Below, one piece after another: positions 54,995-63,841 of a stretch of 64,000 nt of DNA. Under the pieces are notes generated by a model, which was given only the letters and a program-made list of their open reading frames with translations, searched no databases and was not told where the DNA came from. Location of the stretch: contig NZ_JAKZHX010000001.1 of assembly GCF_022568815.1 (NCBI RefSeq), positions 558,001 to 622,000 on the forward strand, written 5' to 3'. The stretch is from Undibacterium paludis (GTDB lineage Bacteria > Pseudomonadota > Gammaproteobacteria > Burkholderiales > Burkholderiaceae_D). Every line of letters starts with the position of its first letter. The stretch's first letter is position 1. The position numbers and the translations under genes are program-made.

Positions 54995-55373
54995 ATGGCG
55001 CAATTCATTCCTCCAAATAGGGAAAAAGGACCTCTCGATGTTGGGCCACGAGCTGGTATAGCCGGGTTGCTTATTGGCATTCTAATTGGTGTGCTCCTAT
55101 GTGCACTAGCGTTTTGGTTGACAGACAGCTACTGGTGGTCTTTGAGCATACCGGTGTTTGCTTGGGGCGGTTATTTCATACGCCTCTGTCCGCCCCTATC
55201 TTCGCAGCGGCGCAAGGCTCCACGGAATGTACTATGGTGAGGTTAAAACTATAGTTTTTGGATTTATAGTCGTTCCGCTGTTAACCTCAGCGAATATTGT
55301 GGCGACCTCCCATACGGAAGTAATGCAGGTCGTCAAATCAATTGAATGGCTAGTTTGTGGCAGGAAATCCTAA
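54995..55373 (+). pseudogene. Two-helix membrane protein, apparently frameshifted
   Basis: From ATG 54995 the frame encodes a hydrophilic start (QFIPPNREKGPLDVGPRAG), a strong membrane helix (IAGLLIGILIGVLLCALAFW) and a second one, then leaves the membrane pattern near 55170 and stops at 55240. In the next frame from about 55158 the sequence continues as ISYASVRPYLRSGARLHGMY and another helix (TIVFGFIVVPLLTSANIV) until 55373. A one-base shift near GGGG (55163-55166) would join them. It may be an immunity or accessory partner of the transglutaminase-like protein. Whether the shift is real, programmed or a sequencing error is open. Confidence 0.45.
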
Positions 55374-55444
55374 AATCTCACGTAGATACTCAAAAAGTAA
55401 GGCTTAAAAATTTGGGCGAGTTAGGCTATCAGTTCGTATTTTTG

Positions 55445-56635
55445 CTACTTTACTGATATGGGAAACGAGGAGTCTAATGACAATAACTGCTCCTTACGAT
55501 GCTTTGACACGTACCAACGGCCTAATAGTTTTCTCACATTGTTTCTTTTAGCCGGCAGTCCTTGCCTCTCAAGATACAGTCTGACGGTTTCGCTTTCTTC
55601 TAAATTTGGTACATACCAGGCTCTATCGAGATGCCATTTGATCGGCATATCAATCCAATAAGGAAGAGGGCCTCGATAGATCCTGAGATACGAACTTGAT
55701 AGCTTCGCCTGCTTGGCAGACTCAACAAAATTGGATGGCCAGGACTGCAATATCCACCCAAGAATTCCGCAGAATTCGAATCGCCAATGCAAATCAAGCC
55801 GCTCACAAAATTTTCCGTTCTCAAACCTGGTTGGTTGGTACAAAAATTTGTTCTTGGCGACAATAACTTTCTTAAGTCCCCTGCAGTGCGAATTAGTGGC
55901 TATCGCACGCAACAAATGACGGATGCCGTTAAAGAATAGAATTGCGTATATTTCCTCTCGCGCTGACACACGAGCCCAGTTATCCTCCATTGCAGACTCG
56001 GCAATTTTCTGAAATGCCTCAACAAAATGTCCCCATTGGCATTTTTCATATGGCGCCGTGGGGATATCTCGATAGTCTCTTCCACATCGATGACAAATCG
56101 TCATATTGAGCGTATCCGGTATACGATAGCTCCCGAAGTCAGATTCATGAAATGAAAGTGGTGAGCCGCAACAGTCACAGCGGTCAATCAGTACTTGATG
56201 ATGCTTTAAGCAGACGGTAATAAAAGCCAGTCTCCATTGACGCCGATAATATGGTTCGGCGTCTTCCCTCAAACACGCTGGGCAGCATTGCAGACCATAC
56301 AGAAACCGGTGCCGTTTCCTGCCGCCTAACGGCATAACCCAATGTGCTGCACCAAGAGTAGGAATGTCGTCGAACAATATGCCTTTGTAGGCTGCCAGCG
56401 TCGTCTGCCAGGCGCGATCATGAGACACGCCACATTTATCAGCAATGATCTCATATCGGCCTAATAGTGCAGTGCGATCAATATCTGCATTCAAAATCTG
56501 GCTTCGAGTTCCCCACAATTTAGAACATAGGGATTCAAGTTTCTCTACGTTGTGCCAGGCAATTCTTACCATCCATGAGGACAATAACTCGTCATCAAAG
56601 GGCTTGGGACGAATCAACCACAGGTTGGTAGTCAT
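55445..56635 (-). CDS. tniQ: TniQ/TnsD-family target selector
   Basis: A 396-aa protein with the TniQ pattern: N-terminal LWLIRPKPFDDELLSSWMVR, then zinc-ribbon cysteines in CCPACLRED, HHQVLIDRCDCCGSPL and CHRCGRDYR. A C-terminal region of about 180 residues follows with no clear motif. In Tn7 relatives TniQ/TnsD reads the attachment site and recruits TnsC. It is the last gene of the tnsA-tnsB-tnsC-tniQ operon, 12 bases after tnsC. Since the island stands in comM, this protein is a candidate for recognising comM, though another selector may be encoded outside the window. Confidence 0.88.
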   Translation of the reverse strand: MTTNLWLIRPKPFDDELLSSWMVRIAWHNVEKLESLCSKLWGTRSQILNADIDRTALLGRYEIIADKCGVSHDRAWQTTLAAYKGILFDDIPTLGAAHWVMPLGGRKRHRFLYGLQCCPACLREDAEPYYRRQWRLAFITVCLKHHQVLIDRCDCCGSPLSFHESDFGSYRIPDTLNMTICHRCGRDYRDIPTAPYEKCQWGHFVEAFQKIAESAMEDNWARVSAREEIYAILFFNGIRHLLRAIATNSHCRGLKKVIVAKNKFLYQPTRFENGKFCERLDLHWRFEFCGILGWILQSWPSNFVESAKQAKLSSSYLRIYRGPLPYWIDMPIKWHLDRAWYVPNLEESETVRLYLERQGLPAKRNNVRKLLGRWYVSKHRKEQLLSLDSSFPISVK

Positions 56636-56647
56636 ACTTACACTTAA

Positions 56648-57514
56648 TTAGTCAGAGCTTCTATTCCGGTTTGATGGTGATGTCCACTCGGCAGCTTTCA
56701 ATATCTCTGCTTTAAACATATTTTCTGTAATTCTTTCCTCACCGGAATTGATCGCGTATGTCGCCAGCTTCCTGAGCAGAAAACACAACTCTCCGATGTT
56801 GCCCTCGCACGTTGCAAGCAACAAGGTAGCTAATTTTTCCTGGGCTAAATTGGAGGTTTCTTTCAGCCCAAGTAAACTCTCAAGAGTAACGAGCAACCTT
56901 AAGAAATCCGCATCTAATTTCCATTTTGGTAAAAATACCGGTTCAAACCGGTTGGCGATCTGTGGGTCAGCCTGTAACGCATTGAGAGTCTCCGGAGTGC
57001 CGGACACAACACATGATATTTGCAAAAGGTTACCAAGGTACTTTATGGCGTTTAGAAATTTTCTTTGCTTCAAGAGACTTCCCGCCAGCATATGCTGAAA
57101 TTCATCAAAGATGAGTAAACGCGTTTCCAGTACTTCAACCAATTTTGCAAACCGTGCTTTCTTGGTCGTAATTGGCTCTCGTGGTGACCCATTTGCGAAA
57201 AGTTCTGTCAAGAGCTCATCATATAGCCTGTTTTCATCCGGTTCAGGTGGCGTCTGAATCATCAGAACCGGCAGCACTGTTTTCTTGTCCAATGGACTCG
57301 TTTCTGGATTGGCTCGTTTGCAAAAGTTATTCAACAGCATTGTCTTACCGTTATTAGACTCACCCACGATGGCTAGATTAGGCATACGGTGCATGCGTTC
57401 ATACGATAGAAGTGAATCGAGACGTCCACGAATATGAATTGCCCGTGGATAACCTATCCACACTACTTTTTCCAAGGCCTTTATTCTCAACTCTTTGTCT
57501 GACTTGTCAATCAT
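56648..57514 (-). CDS. tnsC: Transposition AAA+ ATPase TnsC/TniB
   Basis: A 288-aa AAA+ protein of the TniB/TnsC family. Walker A is GESNNGKT (Lys57), Walker B LLIFDEFQHML (Asp137-Glu138), and sensor region VVSGTPETLNAL. It couples target selection by TniQ to the TnsA-TnsB transposase by forming filaments on DNA. It begins eight bases after the tnsB stop. The length is shorter than Tn7 TnsC (about 555) and similar to TniB of Tn5053/Tn6022-like elements. Confidence 0.92.
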   Translation of the reverse strand: MIDKSDKELRIKALEKVVWIGYPRAIHIRGRLDSLLSYERMHRMPNLAIVGESNNGKTMLLNNFCKRANPETSPLDKKTVLPVLMIQTPPEPDENRLYDELLTELFANGSPREPITTKKARFAKLVEVLETRLLIFDEFQHMLAGSLLKQRKFLNAIKYLGNLLQISCVVSGTPETLNALQADPQIANRFEPVFLPKWKLDADFLRLLVTLESLLGLKETSNLAQEKLATLLLATCEGNIGELCFLLRKLATYAINSGEERITENMFKAEILKAAEWTSPSNRNRSSD

Positions 57515-57522
57515 GGTATATC

Positions 57523-59403
57523 CTAGGCCTTGTCAACTTCGTCGAAGGGCAAGATAGTCTCCGAGAAAATGGATGATTGTGGCCCCTCAACTGGCTTTAC
57601 TTTCTGCGGTATTGACAGGGGCGTTGGATGTCGCAGTACAGTAGACTTGCGCTCTGCCGCTAGTCTGGTATTCTGGACCTGCTTTGTTGATGCCTTGGCT
57701 CCTTCAGCTATCTTCTGCATTTCTCTGTAAGCCTTGAATAATTCATCTTCGTCGTTGGCATTTTTTCCCTGGTCATTGAGGTATTTATGCACAACTCGTA
57801 ATTCCCATAAACTGATTGATGGATGGCTCACATTGGCATAGGGAATTCTAAAATAGCGACGTAAATCAGGATCGTAAAATAAGATATAACTGACATCACG
57901 CGGATCACGGCGGATGAGAAATTTCCTGGCCTCTTTCGATTTTCCAGGCTCCCTCGAACCAATCCAGCGTGTAAGTACATCTGCGAAATAGAAAATGTTA
58001 TCAAGCTGGATTCCATATGGCTGTACGCTACGGCGCTCCATAGGAAGAAAATCGATTCTCAATTTATCTGCATCTTGTACAGAAGGAAGGACCCCAACAC
58101 CAGGATGTTCATCATCGCCACTTAAACCCTGTAAAAACTTCTGCAAGGGCGACATATTCAATTCGCTGTGGTTTCTGTTGTGATACGCACGAATCACATT
58201 GAGCAGCCATTTCTCGAATTCAAACAATGTCATTGCCGCTTCTTTCTCAGGCTCGTAATCTTCCAAATCACCTGAATTCGAAAAAGTTGTCCCTGGCAAA
58301 GCGTGTACTTCCGACATGAACGTACCCATCATGCGTTCTATGTGCGCACCATATTGAGGCCTCTTAACTTGCCTGAACTTGAGTTCTATGTTGTACTCGT
58401 TGCACGCCATCTTCAACGTATTACCGCGAAACTCTCTCGCATTATCAAGATGAATAATCCCTGGTATGCCCTGGCACGGCCAGTTTGTCTGGATACCAAA
58501 TTTTGCGAGTAGAGGCTCTTTCGGCAAAATCAGGTTAGAAACACAAATGCCTGTTCCGAGAGTACCTGGGGAATCAAATGCAATGTAATAGCCCGCTACC
58601 ATTCTGGAATTAACGTCGATGGCCAGGGTAAGCCATGGTCGCTTAAGTGGAAGACGATGAACGCTGTCGACCAAGATAATATCGACGGGAGTATGGTCAA
58701 TCTGAATCAAACTATACGGCGTATCCTGCCATGGAATTGTTCCAAGAATCGGCCGCAAGGCAAGCGCTGCGTTCTTTCCATGGCGTTTCTTCGCCATTAA
58801 GACAGGACTGATCTGGCGGACTCTCGCTAAAAAAGTATTTTCATGAGGAACTTCATATCCAAGATCCTTGCATTGCATTTCAACTTCTCTGAAGGCTTTA
58901 CTCGGCTTGAGCTTCTGGTCTGTGAGTAATTTACTTCCAATAACATGAGCGATGATCTGCTCAACTTCCGCAGACAATTTGGTTGTGCCTTTATCGTTCC
59001 GTGGTGCTCTCAGGAACACTGATACCCGGGGTGTCGCCTGGAATTTTTCAATCCATCTATAGACGGTAGAGGTATGAACCAATGCTGCAGTTGCAACGGC
59101 TTTCACGTCATCTTCTGTGCGCTCCGGCAAGGCAAGCAAGGCTCTCACTAAGCGGCACCGTTCGAGCGCTATGTTCCAGTCATGAGGATCAATATGATCC
59201 AGATCCAAGGAGGGCTCCATATTATTCGGGTGCTGATGCCCGGTCATTTCTTCAAATGAAAAATCAACCTCTTCGCCTCCTGGCTGGTCGATGCTGACAA
59301 CCGTAACCATTTTTCTGCGTTTGCTTACACGACGGATGCAGTAAGTTATGCCGTCTTTCTCAAAGACAAGCCCTGGGTAAAGTTCTTTGGCAGGATTAGT
59401 CAT
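57523..59403 (-). CDS. tnsB: DDE transposase TnsB/TniA
   Basis: A 626-aa retroviral-type integrase transposase. The N-terminal half has HTH domains (residues about 80-200, with VKAVATAALVHTSTVYRWIE). The catalytic triad is Asp236 in SLIQIDHTPVD, Asp320 in IIHLDNAREFRG and Glu356 in YGAHIERMMGT. A C-terminal beta-barrel (Mu-type) domain and a basic tail follow; the tail should contact TnsC. It cuts and joins the 3' ends of the transposon. ATG 59403 overlaps tnsA by eight bases; a GTG at 59415 is the other possible start. Confidence 0.93.
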   Translation of the reverse strand: MTNPAKELYPGLVFEKDGITYCIRRVSKRRKMVTVVSIDQPGGEEVDFSFEEMTGHQHPNNMEPSLDLDHIDPHDWNIALERCRLVRALLALPERTEDDVKAVATAALVHTSTVYRWIEKFQATPRVSVFLRAPRNDKGTTKLSAEVEQIIAHVIGSKLLTDQKLKPSKAFREVEMQCKDLGYEVPHENTFLARVRQISPVLMAKKRHGKNAALALRPILGTIPWQDTPYSLIQIDHTPVDIILVDSVHRLPLKRPWLTLAIDVNSRMVAGYYIAFDSPGTLGTGICVSNLILPKEPLLAKFGIQTNWPCQGIPGIIHLDNAREFRGNTLKMACNEYNIELKFRQVKRPQYGAHIERMMGTFMSEVHALPGTTFSNSGDLEDYEPEKEAAMTLFEFEKWLLNVIRAYHNRNHSELNMSPLQKFLQGLSGDDEHPGVGVLPSVQDADKLRIDFLPMERRSVQPYGIQLDNIFYFADVLTRWIGSREPGKSKEARKFLIRRDPRDVSYILFYDPDLRRYFRIPYANVSHPSISLWELRVVHKYLNDQGKNANDEDELFKAYREMQKIAEGAKASTKQVQNTRLAAERKSTVLRHPTPLSIPQKVKPVEGPQSSIFSETILPFDEVDKA

Positions 59404-60169
59404 TGATGTACCCACTGCAATACCATATTGGCGTATTCATGTTCAGCGGCTTTGTCAGGTCGGCATCAATAACTCCAATGTGCATCATCTGCCACATCAT
59501 GGGAATCAACTCCAGTTGCTGTTGTTCATTTGAGGTCACCAGTCTCAACAATTCTTTGGGCGTAGAAACGGAAACCTTCTTGAGTGCTTCCCGTAACGCT
59601 ACATGTTTAACTGGATCCCTGGACTCATCTCTCGTCAGAGAACGTTCACTGAAGCGAGTGAGAAACCGAACGTTGTTCAAGTAAGGTGTCCTGATCTGAG
59701 TATCAGTAATAATTTTGAAGCGGAACCCATATTCCCTGGCCCATTTCATGGCGCTTTTGAATTTGGGACGCAATTTTTCCCAATCACGCTTCAAGACCGC
59801 AGCAGGTTTGACCTCGAAAATAGTAGGTGGATGCAAAGGCACCATTTGAAGATGGGCGTAATGGTAAATGACTAGGACATCCGGGGTGTACTGCCTTTTC
59901 TGGCCAGCATCAGTTTGCCAATGCACCGTCATTGGCTGGACGCCATATCGTGCAACTGCTCTGTCAAACTCCAGCAGTAACAAAAAATCCTGCTCTAACC
60001 CAGATTCCGCATCACGTCCGGATCCATTTTTCGCTGAAGGAACTCGCCCAGTAACACTGTAGTGGCTTGGTCCAATAACACGCTTTGGCATAAGTAGCTC
60101 CTCAATACCGTCCGAGGGCTGCCAGCGCTTCTGTCTGTTCATATCGTTTGTACCGTGCGTCTCCATCAC
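59396..60169 (-). CDS. tnsA: TnsA-family endonuclease
   Basis: A 257-aa protein with the restriction-endonuclease fold of TnsA. Catalytic residues: Glu59 in SGLEQDFLLLLEFD, Asp97 in YTPDVLVIY, and Glu119-Val-Lys121 in TIFEVKPAA. The C-terminal part is winged-helix like (RDPVKHVALREALKKV). TnsA cuts 5' ends of the transposon, so the element moves by cut-and-paste without cointegrates. It is the first gene of the tns operon and overlaps tnsB. In canonical Tn7 the right end lies just upstream of tnsA; here no end repeats are seen in the 426 bases upstream. Confidence 0.9.
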   Translation of the reverse strand: MMETHGTNDMNRQKRWQPSDGIEELLMPKRVIGPSHYSVTGRVPSAKNGSGRDAESGLEQDFLLLLEFDRAVARYGVQPMTVHWQTDAGQKRQYTPDVLVIYHYAHLQMVPLHPPTIFEVKPAAVLKRDWEKLRPKFKSAMKWAREYGFRFKIITDTQIRTPYLNNVRFLTRFSERSLTRDESRDPVKHVALREALKKVSVSTPKELLRLVTSNEQQQLELIPMMWQMMHIGVIDADLTKPLNMNTPIWYCSGYIND

Positions 60170-60595
60170 TAAACGATATTAAGGTATTTTCAAAATGATT
60201 TAAATTCCGCGAGGCAACTATTTTAAAAATGTTCATATCTTTATCTCATAAAGGCCTTGAATATGAGCATTGTGAGGAATGCCAATAAACCGTCGCCTTT
60301 GAATCGATATCAGTTTTCCCAACCATTTAGAATGAACGGCTACATAGAGAAGCTTGCGCCGTGTAAAAGTATTCGCCAATCCGGTATGTGGGTTGTCATC
60401 GGCCAGTGGTTCCACGCTCCTGCTTTGCAACTTACTCCTCCTTCGTCAGATGTGTTGCTAGTTAACTAATTTAGCTACAATAAGAGGAGAGATTTAAGCA
60501 AATCCGGTCAGCAAACTGGATGATCCTTACTTGATTTGGTTAAAAATAATTTCAATATTGGCAATATTGAATATAGCCCTTATTTGGAGGCATAA
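60170..60595. other. Region between divergent tnsA and 60596 genes
   Basis: 426 AT-rich bases that should contain the tnsA promoter. I looked here for copies of the left-end 17-bp repeats in either orientation and saw none, and no TGTGAC-type terminus. Nothing else is recognised. Confidence 0.55.
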
Positions 60596-61570
60596 ATGTC
60601 GCAAGCATTGGCATACTGTGAGAAGGCGGAGAAGAATATCAGCATCCAAGATGCGCATTCTTTGTATTTCAAACAACCCGAAGAAAAGCGGGAGCGGTTT
60701 ATTTTTCGCTGCGGAGATCCGAAATGCCGGGAAGAAAAGAACCCTCTGATCGTCGCCGCACTGTACGACAGGCCCGATAGGCCCGGTCAGAAACGTGTCT
60801 CACCTTATTACCGCGAACATAAATTGCATGCCCACATTCCCAATTGCACCTGGATAGGTGTTGCTGGTAAAAAGGGAGACAAAACACCAACCGATACTGT
60901 CGATGGTGATATGTCTGGCTCCACGCTGACGGCAGCTGGTCTGTTATTCAAACTCAAGTCAAGAAAAAAACGCAGCACAAACTCGTCAACGCCAATAAGT
61001 GCCAGCGATTCTGGCGGAGACGACGGGGGCGAGAATCCGCAGGGACAAAAGCCAGTTAGATCTAGGATTCAGCCAACAACATCAAAATTCATGGCAACAG
61101 TCGCTGCCAATTTCCTGATGTTCACAAAAGAAGAACGCCAGGCCATTCCTTTAGCCATTGAAGGGAAGGAGAAAGGTACATTCGATAGCATCTGCATGTC
61201 AATTCATGGATATCATCCGTTTTATCAACCGAGCCGCATCTATTATGGCCGCGTCCAGGTACATGAGCTGACAAACGTCTTTTTTATAAAATTCTTCAAA
61301 AAAGTCAGTCCGACCGGAATTAAGGCGGATAGAACAAGCACAGCAGCCGTTAAGCTTTCGAAGCAATGGCTGGAGCAAAATGACCGGGCTGTCATGGAAA
61401 GGCTGCGTGACTTCGCAAGCAACGAAAGAGTTGCCTGGTGCTTTTTCTATACAGAGACCCAATGTACCGTCAAAGAAAATAAAGCGGTGTTCACAGTTGA
61501 AGAGGTCGACTACTTCGCGATCAGCGACGACCCCGAAGTCGAAACCTTGGAAGACAGTGTGGCTGACTAG
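60596..61570 (+). CDS. Uncharacterised zinc-finger protein next to tns genes
   Basis: A 324-aa protein beginning at ATG 60596 behind GGAGG. The N-terminal 85 residues look like a zinc-binding module: FRCGDPKCREEKN, KRVSPYYREHKL and HAHIPNCTW supply Cys and His ligands in an order that resembles the N-terminal part of CoiA-like competence proteins. A disordered Ser/Gly/Lys-rich linker (residues about 130-165) leads to a mixed alpha/beta C-terminal domain (SKFMATVAANFLMFTKEER, SRIYYGRVQVHELTNVFFIK). Function unknown. It converges on the ATPase gene with a gap of 14 bases. Confidence 0.65.
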   Translation: MSQALAYCEKAEKNISIQDAHSLYFKQPEEKRERFIFRCGDPKCREEKNPLIVAALYDRPDRPGQKRVSPYYREHKLHAHIPNCTWIGVAGKKGDKTPTDTVDGDMSGSTLTAAGLLFKLKSRKKRSTNSSTPISASDSGGDDGGENPQGQKPVRSRIQPTTSKFMATVAANFLMFTKEERQAIPLAIEGKEKGTFDSICMSIHGYHPFYQPSRIYYGRVQVHELTNVFFIKFFKKVSPTGIKADRTSTAAVKLSKQWLEQNDRAVMERLRDFASNERVAWCFFYTETQCTVKENKAVFTVEEVDYFAISDDPEVETLEDSVAD

Positions 61571-61584
61571 AAATCTCGTAAATA

Positions 61585-63633
61585 TCACAGTCCATTAGTT
61601 GCAGTAGTGTCTTTCACTTCTTCAATTTCAGAGGAGCGACAAACACCCAAGTACAGGTAAGCATTCGTACCTCGCTGATCAGATTTTTTCCAGGTGATGG
61701 GACCTCTGCCATTACCTTCATCTTTAGTTGCGTTATAGCTGCCATTGTTACAGCAAAAAGGATATTCGTTCAAAACCTCGTTAATTTTCTTGAGAGCTGG
61801 TACACCCGACTTTACCTTGCTTTGGTTAAACATATGCATGAGCGTTGGAGTGGTCGCGGAATTCCAACTATTCAACGAATCATCAGGTGGAAGATCCTGG
61901 GCCAGCTTTTGTGCCACAGGATTCAAATGTTCGTTCATCATTAAGTCTTTTCCATGCTCCATTGCTGACCGTAGAATTATCGCCAAGAGTAACCTGGGAT
62001 GCGAATTCCCTCTAGGGAGAGGAAGATCTATCCCATCAAGTTCAAACCAAAAACAGTTCTCCCGAATACCAAAACGAAATCTTTTAAGTTGAGGAAACTC
62101 CGCTGCTCCCTGACTCTTCGGTAAACCCTGACCACATAGGATTTGATCTGAGAACTGAGATTTGCAAACTTCTGATTTCATTCTGGCATCATGCAAAGCG
62201 ACTGTCATGCATGGATGCAGGTAGAAGCAATCTTTGGTTGGAATGCGAATATCAGAAGCTGGGAAAGTATTTGGTGGAAGAAAAAATTGACGCTGCTCTC
62301 TGTTGGTACCAAGTAAACCGCGTTGATAATAATAGCACCCAGGGTGCGTCTTATCAGAATATTTGAGCTCAAATGCGTTTGCCATCCTGTTCATTTGAGC
62401 CCTGGTCACCACATTGGACGGGAAAAATTCGAGGAAAAGGTCATAAGAATCATCCCATCTCGGAAAACTCTCCCCTTTGTATTTTTCAAATACCTCCGCA
62501 GCACCGGCACGAATCGCATCCCTGAGTTTCTTGTCGTTAGAACGTTCGCTAGGGAGGCAATGTCGGGCTATATAACCGCCAATCCGCATCAGATCTCGTG
62601 GGCGGCCCAAGGTGTGCCGCAGTATGCATTCAAAGATGCCTTCTTCAACCGGGACGTTTTCGTTTGACACAACTCGGTCATGAGAAAAACTTTTCCGTCC
62701 AAAAAACCTGGTGATCATATCGGTTTCTGAAGGGCAAGCTACCGATTTTTCATCTTCCATCTCGACATTCAGATCAAAGATTTTTCTCAGGTCATGAGTG
62801 TTATATTGAAGAATTTCGCAAAACTCATCCAGGTTTGACGTTCTTTTATTGTATGCTTCAATCCTAATTGTGGCAGAGACTTTGATTTTAGGGCTATGTT
62901 TCTTATATTGAGCTATGGCGTCTACGAGACCTAGTTGTGAGCTCACCCATATGTTAGTTGTGTCAATTCCGGCAGCAATATCGCTGAAATGAAGGGGATC
63001 ACAAAACTCCTCCAGTGCCTCATCAATATTATCAATAAAGACGCCAATTTCTTCGTTCAGTTTTTGTACATACTCCCGTACGAGCGGAAGTGCTTTCCTG
63101 GCAGCCTCAACATTATTATGGCTCTGGATTAACCACAGCGCATAGTTCGCCACGTTCTCGGAGTTAATGCGTTGATTTGTCGCAGTCCGAAATAAGGTTC
63201 CGAAAACACTATCCTGATTTCCGTCGTCTTTGAAGAGGCACATCAGTGCGGCAGCAATTGATACCTCCCAGATTAATCCCCAGTCTTCTTTTTCACTCAG
63301 TGATTTAATTAGTTCGTGCTCGGTCGGCTTCAGATGAAAACTTGGAATTCGCTCAATTAAATTGTCCCCCGTCGGTAAGCACTTGATATCCTCCTTGCGG
63401 TATTTGGAGGATTTATAGAGCAGTGCCAATGTTTTTCCTTGTCCTTTGCCTGCGACAAGCACTGACCGATGCTTGTCTGGACTGATCTCCAGAAAACGTT
63501 TCAACGCATCGTTGAGAATGAGGTCGATGTGATTGAGATCTTCGACCCCACCTACACTGCTCGCATCAATGGTCCATGGCGATCTGTTTCGATGCAATTT
63601 AGTCCCCTTTTCTGATTTGGCATTTATCCACAC
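61585..63633 (-). CDS. P-loop ATPase of unknown function (first of two paralogues)
   Basis: A 682-aa soluble protein starting at GTG 63633. An N-terminal P-loop domain has Walker A AGKGQGKTLALL (Lys67) and Walker B IGVFIDNIDEALEE (Asp204-Glu205), as in STAND-like and Sll1717-type ATPases, with an RPRD motif (LGRPRDLMRIGGYIARH) near residue 350 that may be a sensor element. The C-terminal ~250 residues form a separate domain without known motifs. Its last 50 residues are repeated, diverged, in the next gene upstream (63842-64000), showing a tandem duplication. It is close to the tns genes but nothing ties it directly to transposition. Confidence 0.72.
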   Translation of the reverse strand: MWINAKSEKGTKLHRNRSPWTIDASSVGGVEDLNHIDLILNDALKRFLEISPDKHRSVLVAGKGQGKTLALLYKSSKYRKEDIKCLPTGDNLIERIPSFHLKPTEHELIKSLSEKEDWGLIWEVSIAAALMCLFKDDGNQDSVFGTLFRTATNQRINSENVANYALWLIQSHNNVEAARKALPLVREYVQKLNEEIGVFIDNIDEALEEFCDPLHFSDIAAGIDTTNIWVSSQLGLVDAIAQYKKHSPKIKVSATIRIEAYNKRTSNLDEFCEILQYNTHDLRKIFDLNVEMEDEKSVACPSETDMITRFFGRKSFSHDRVVSNENVPVEEGIFECILRHTLGRPRDLMRIGGYIARHCLPSERSNDKKLRDAIRAGAAEVFEKYKGESFPRWDDSYDLFLEFFPSNVVTRAQMNRMANAFELKYSDKTHPGCYYYQRGLLGTNREQRQFFLPPNTFPASDIRIPTKDCFYLHPCMTVALHDARMKSEVCKSQFSDQILCGQGLPKSQGAAEFPQLKRFRFGIRENCFWFELDGIDLPLPRGNSHPRLLLAIILRSAMEHGKDLMMNEHLNPVAQKLAQDLPPDDSLNSWNSATTPTLMHMFNQSKVKSGVPALKKINEVLNEYPFCCNNGSYNATKDEGNGRGPITWKKSDQRGTNAYLYLGVCRSSEIEEVKDTTATNGL

Positions 63634-63841
63634 CTACCAGACTTCTACATCCAGACTGGTACCTTACTACCACACATAATACACGCTGCTTTGGTCACGC
63701 TATGTCATTACCCCAAGGAGACTTAAAAACGTATTATCTTTCTCGATCAAACCAAGACAGTATAATCTTTAAGCTTCAAAAAATTAACCACACAGCTAAT
63801 CAATTAATGCAACAACTACTTTGACGCGCACTGTTTGAATT

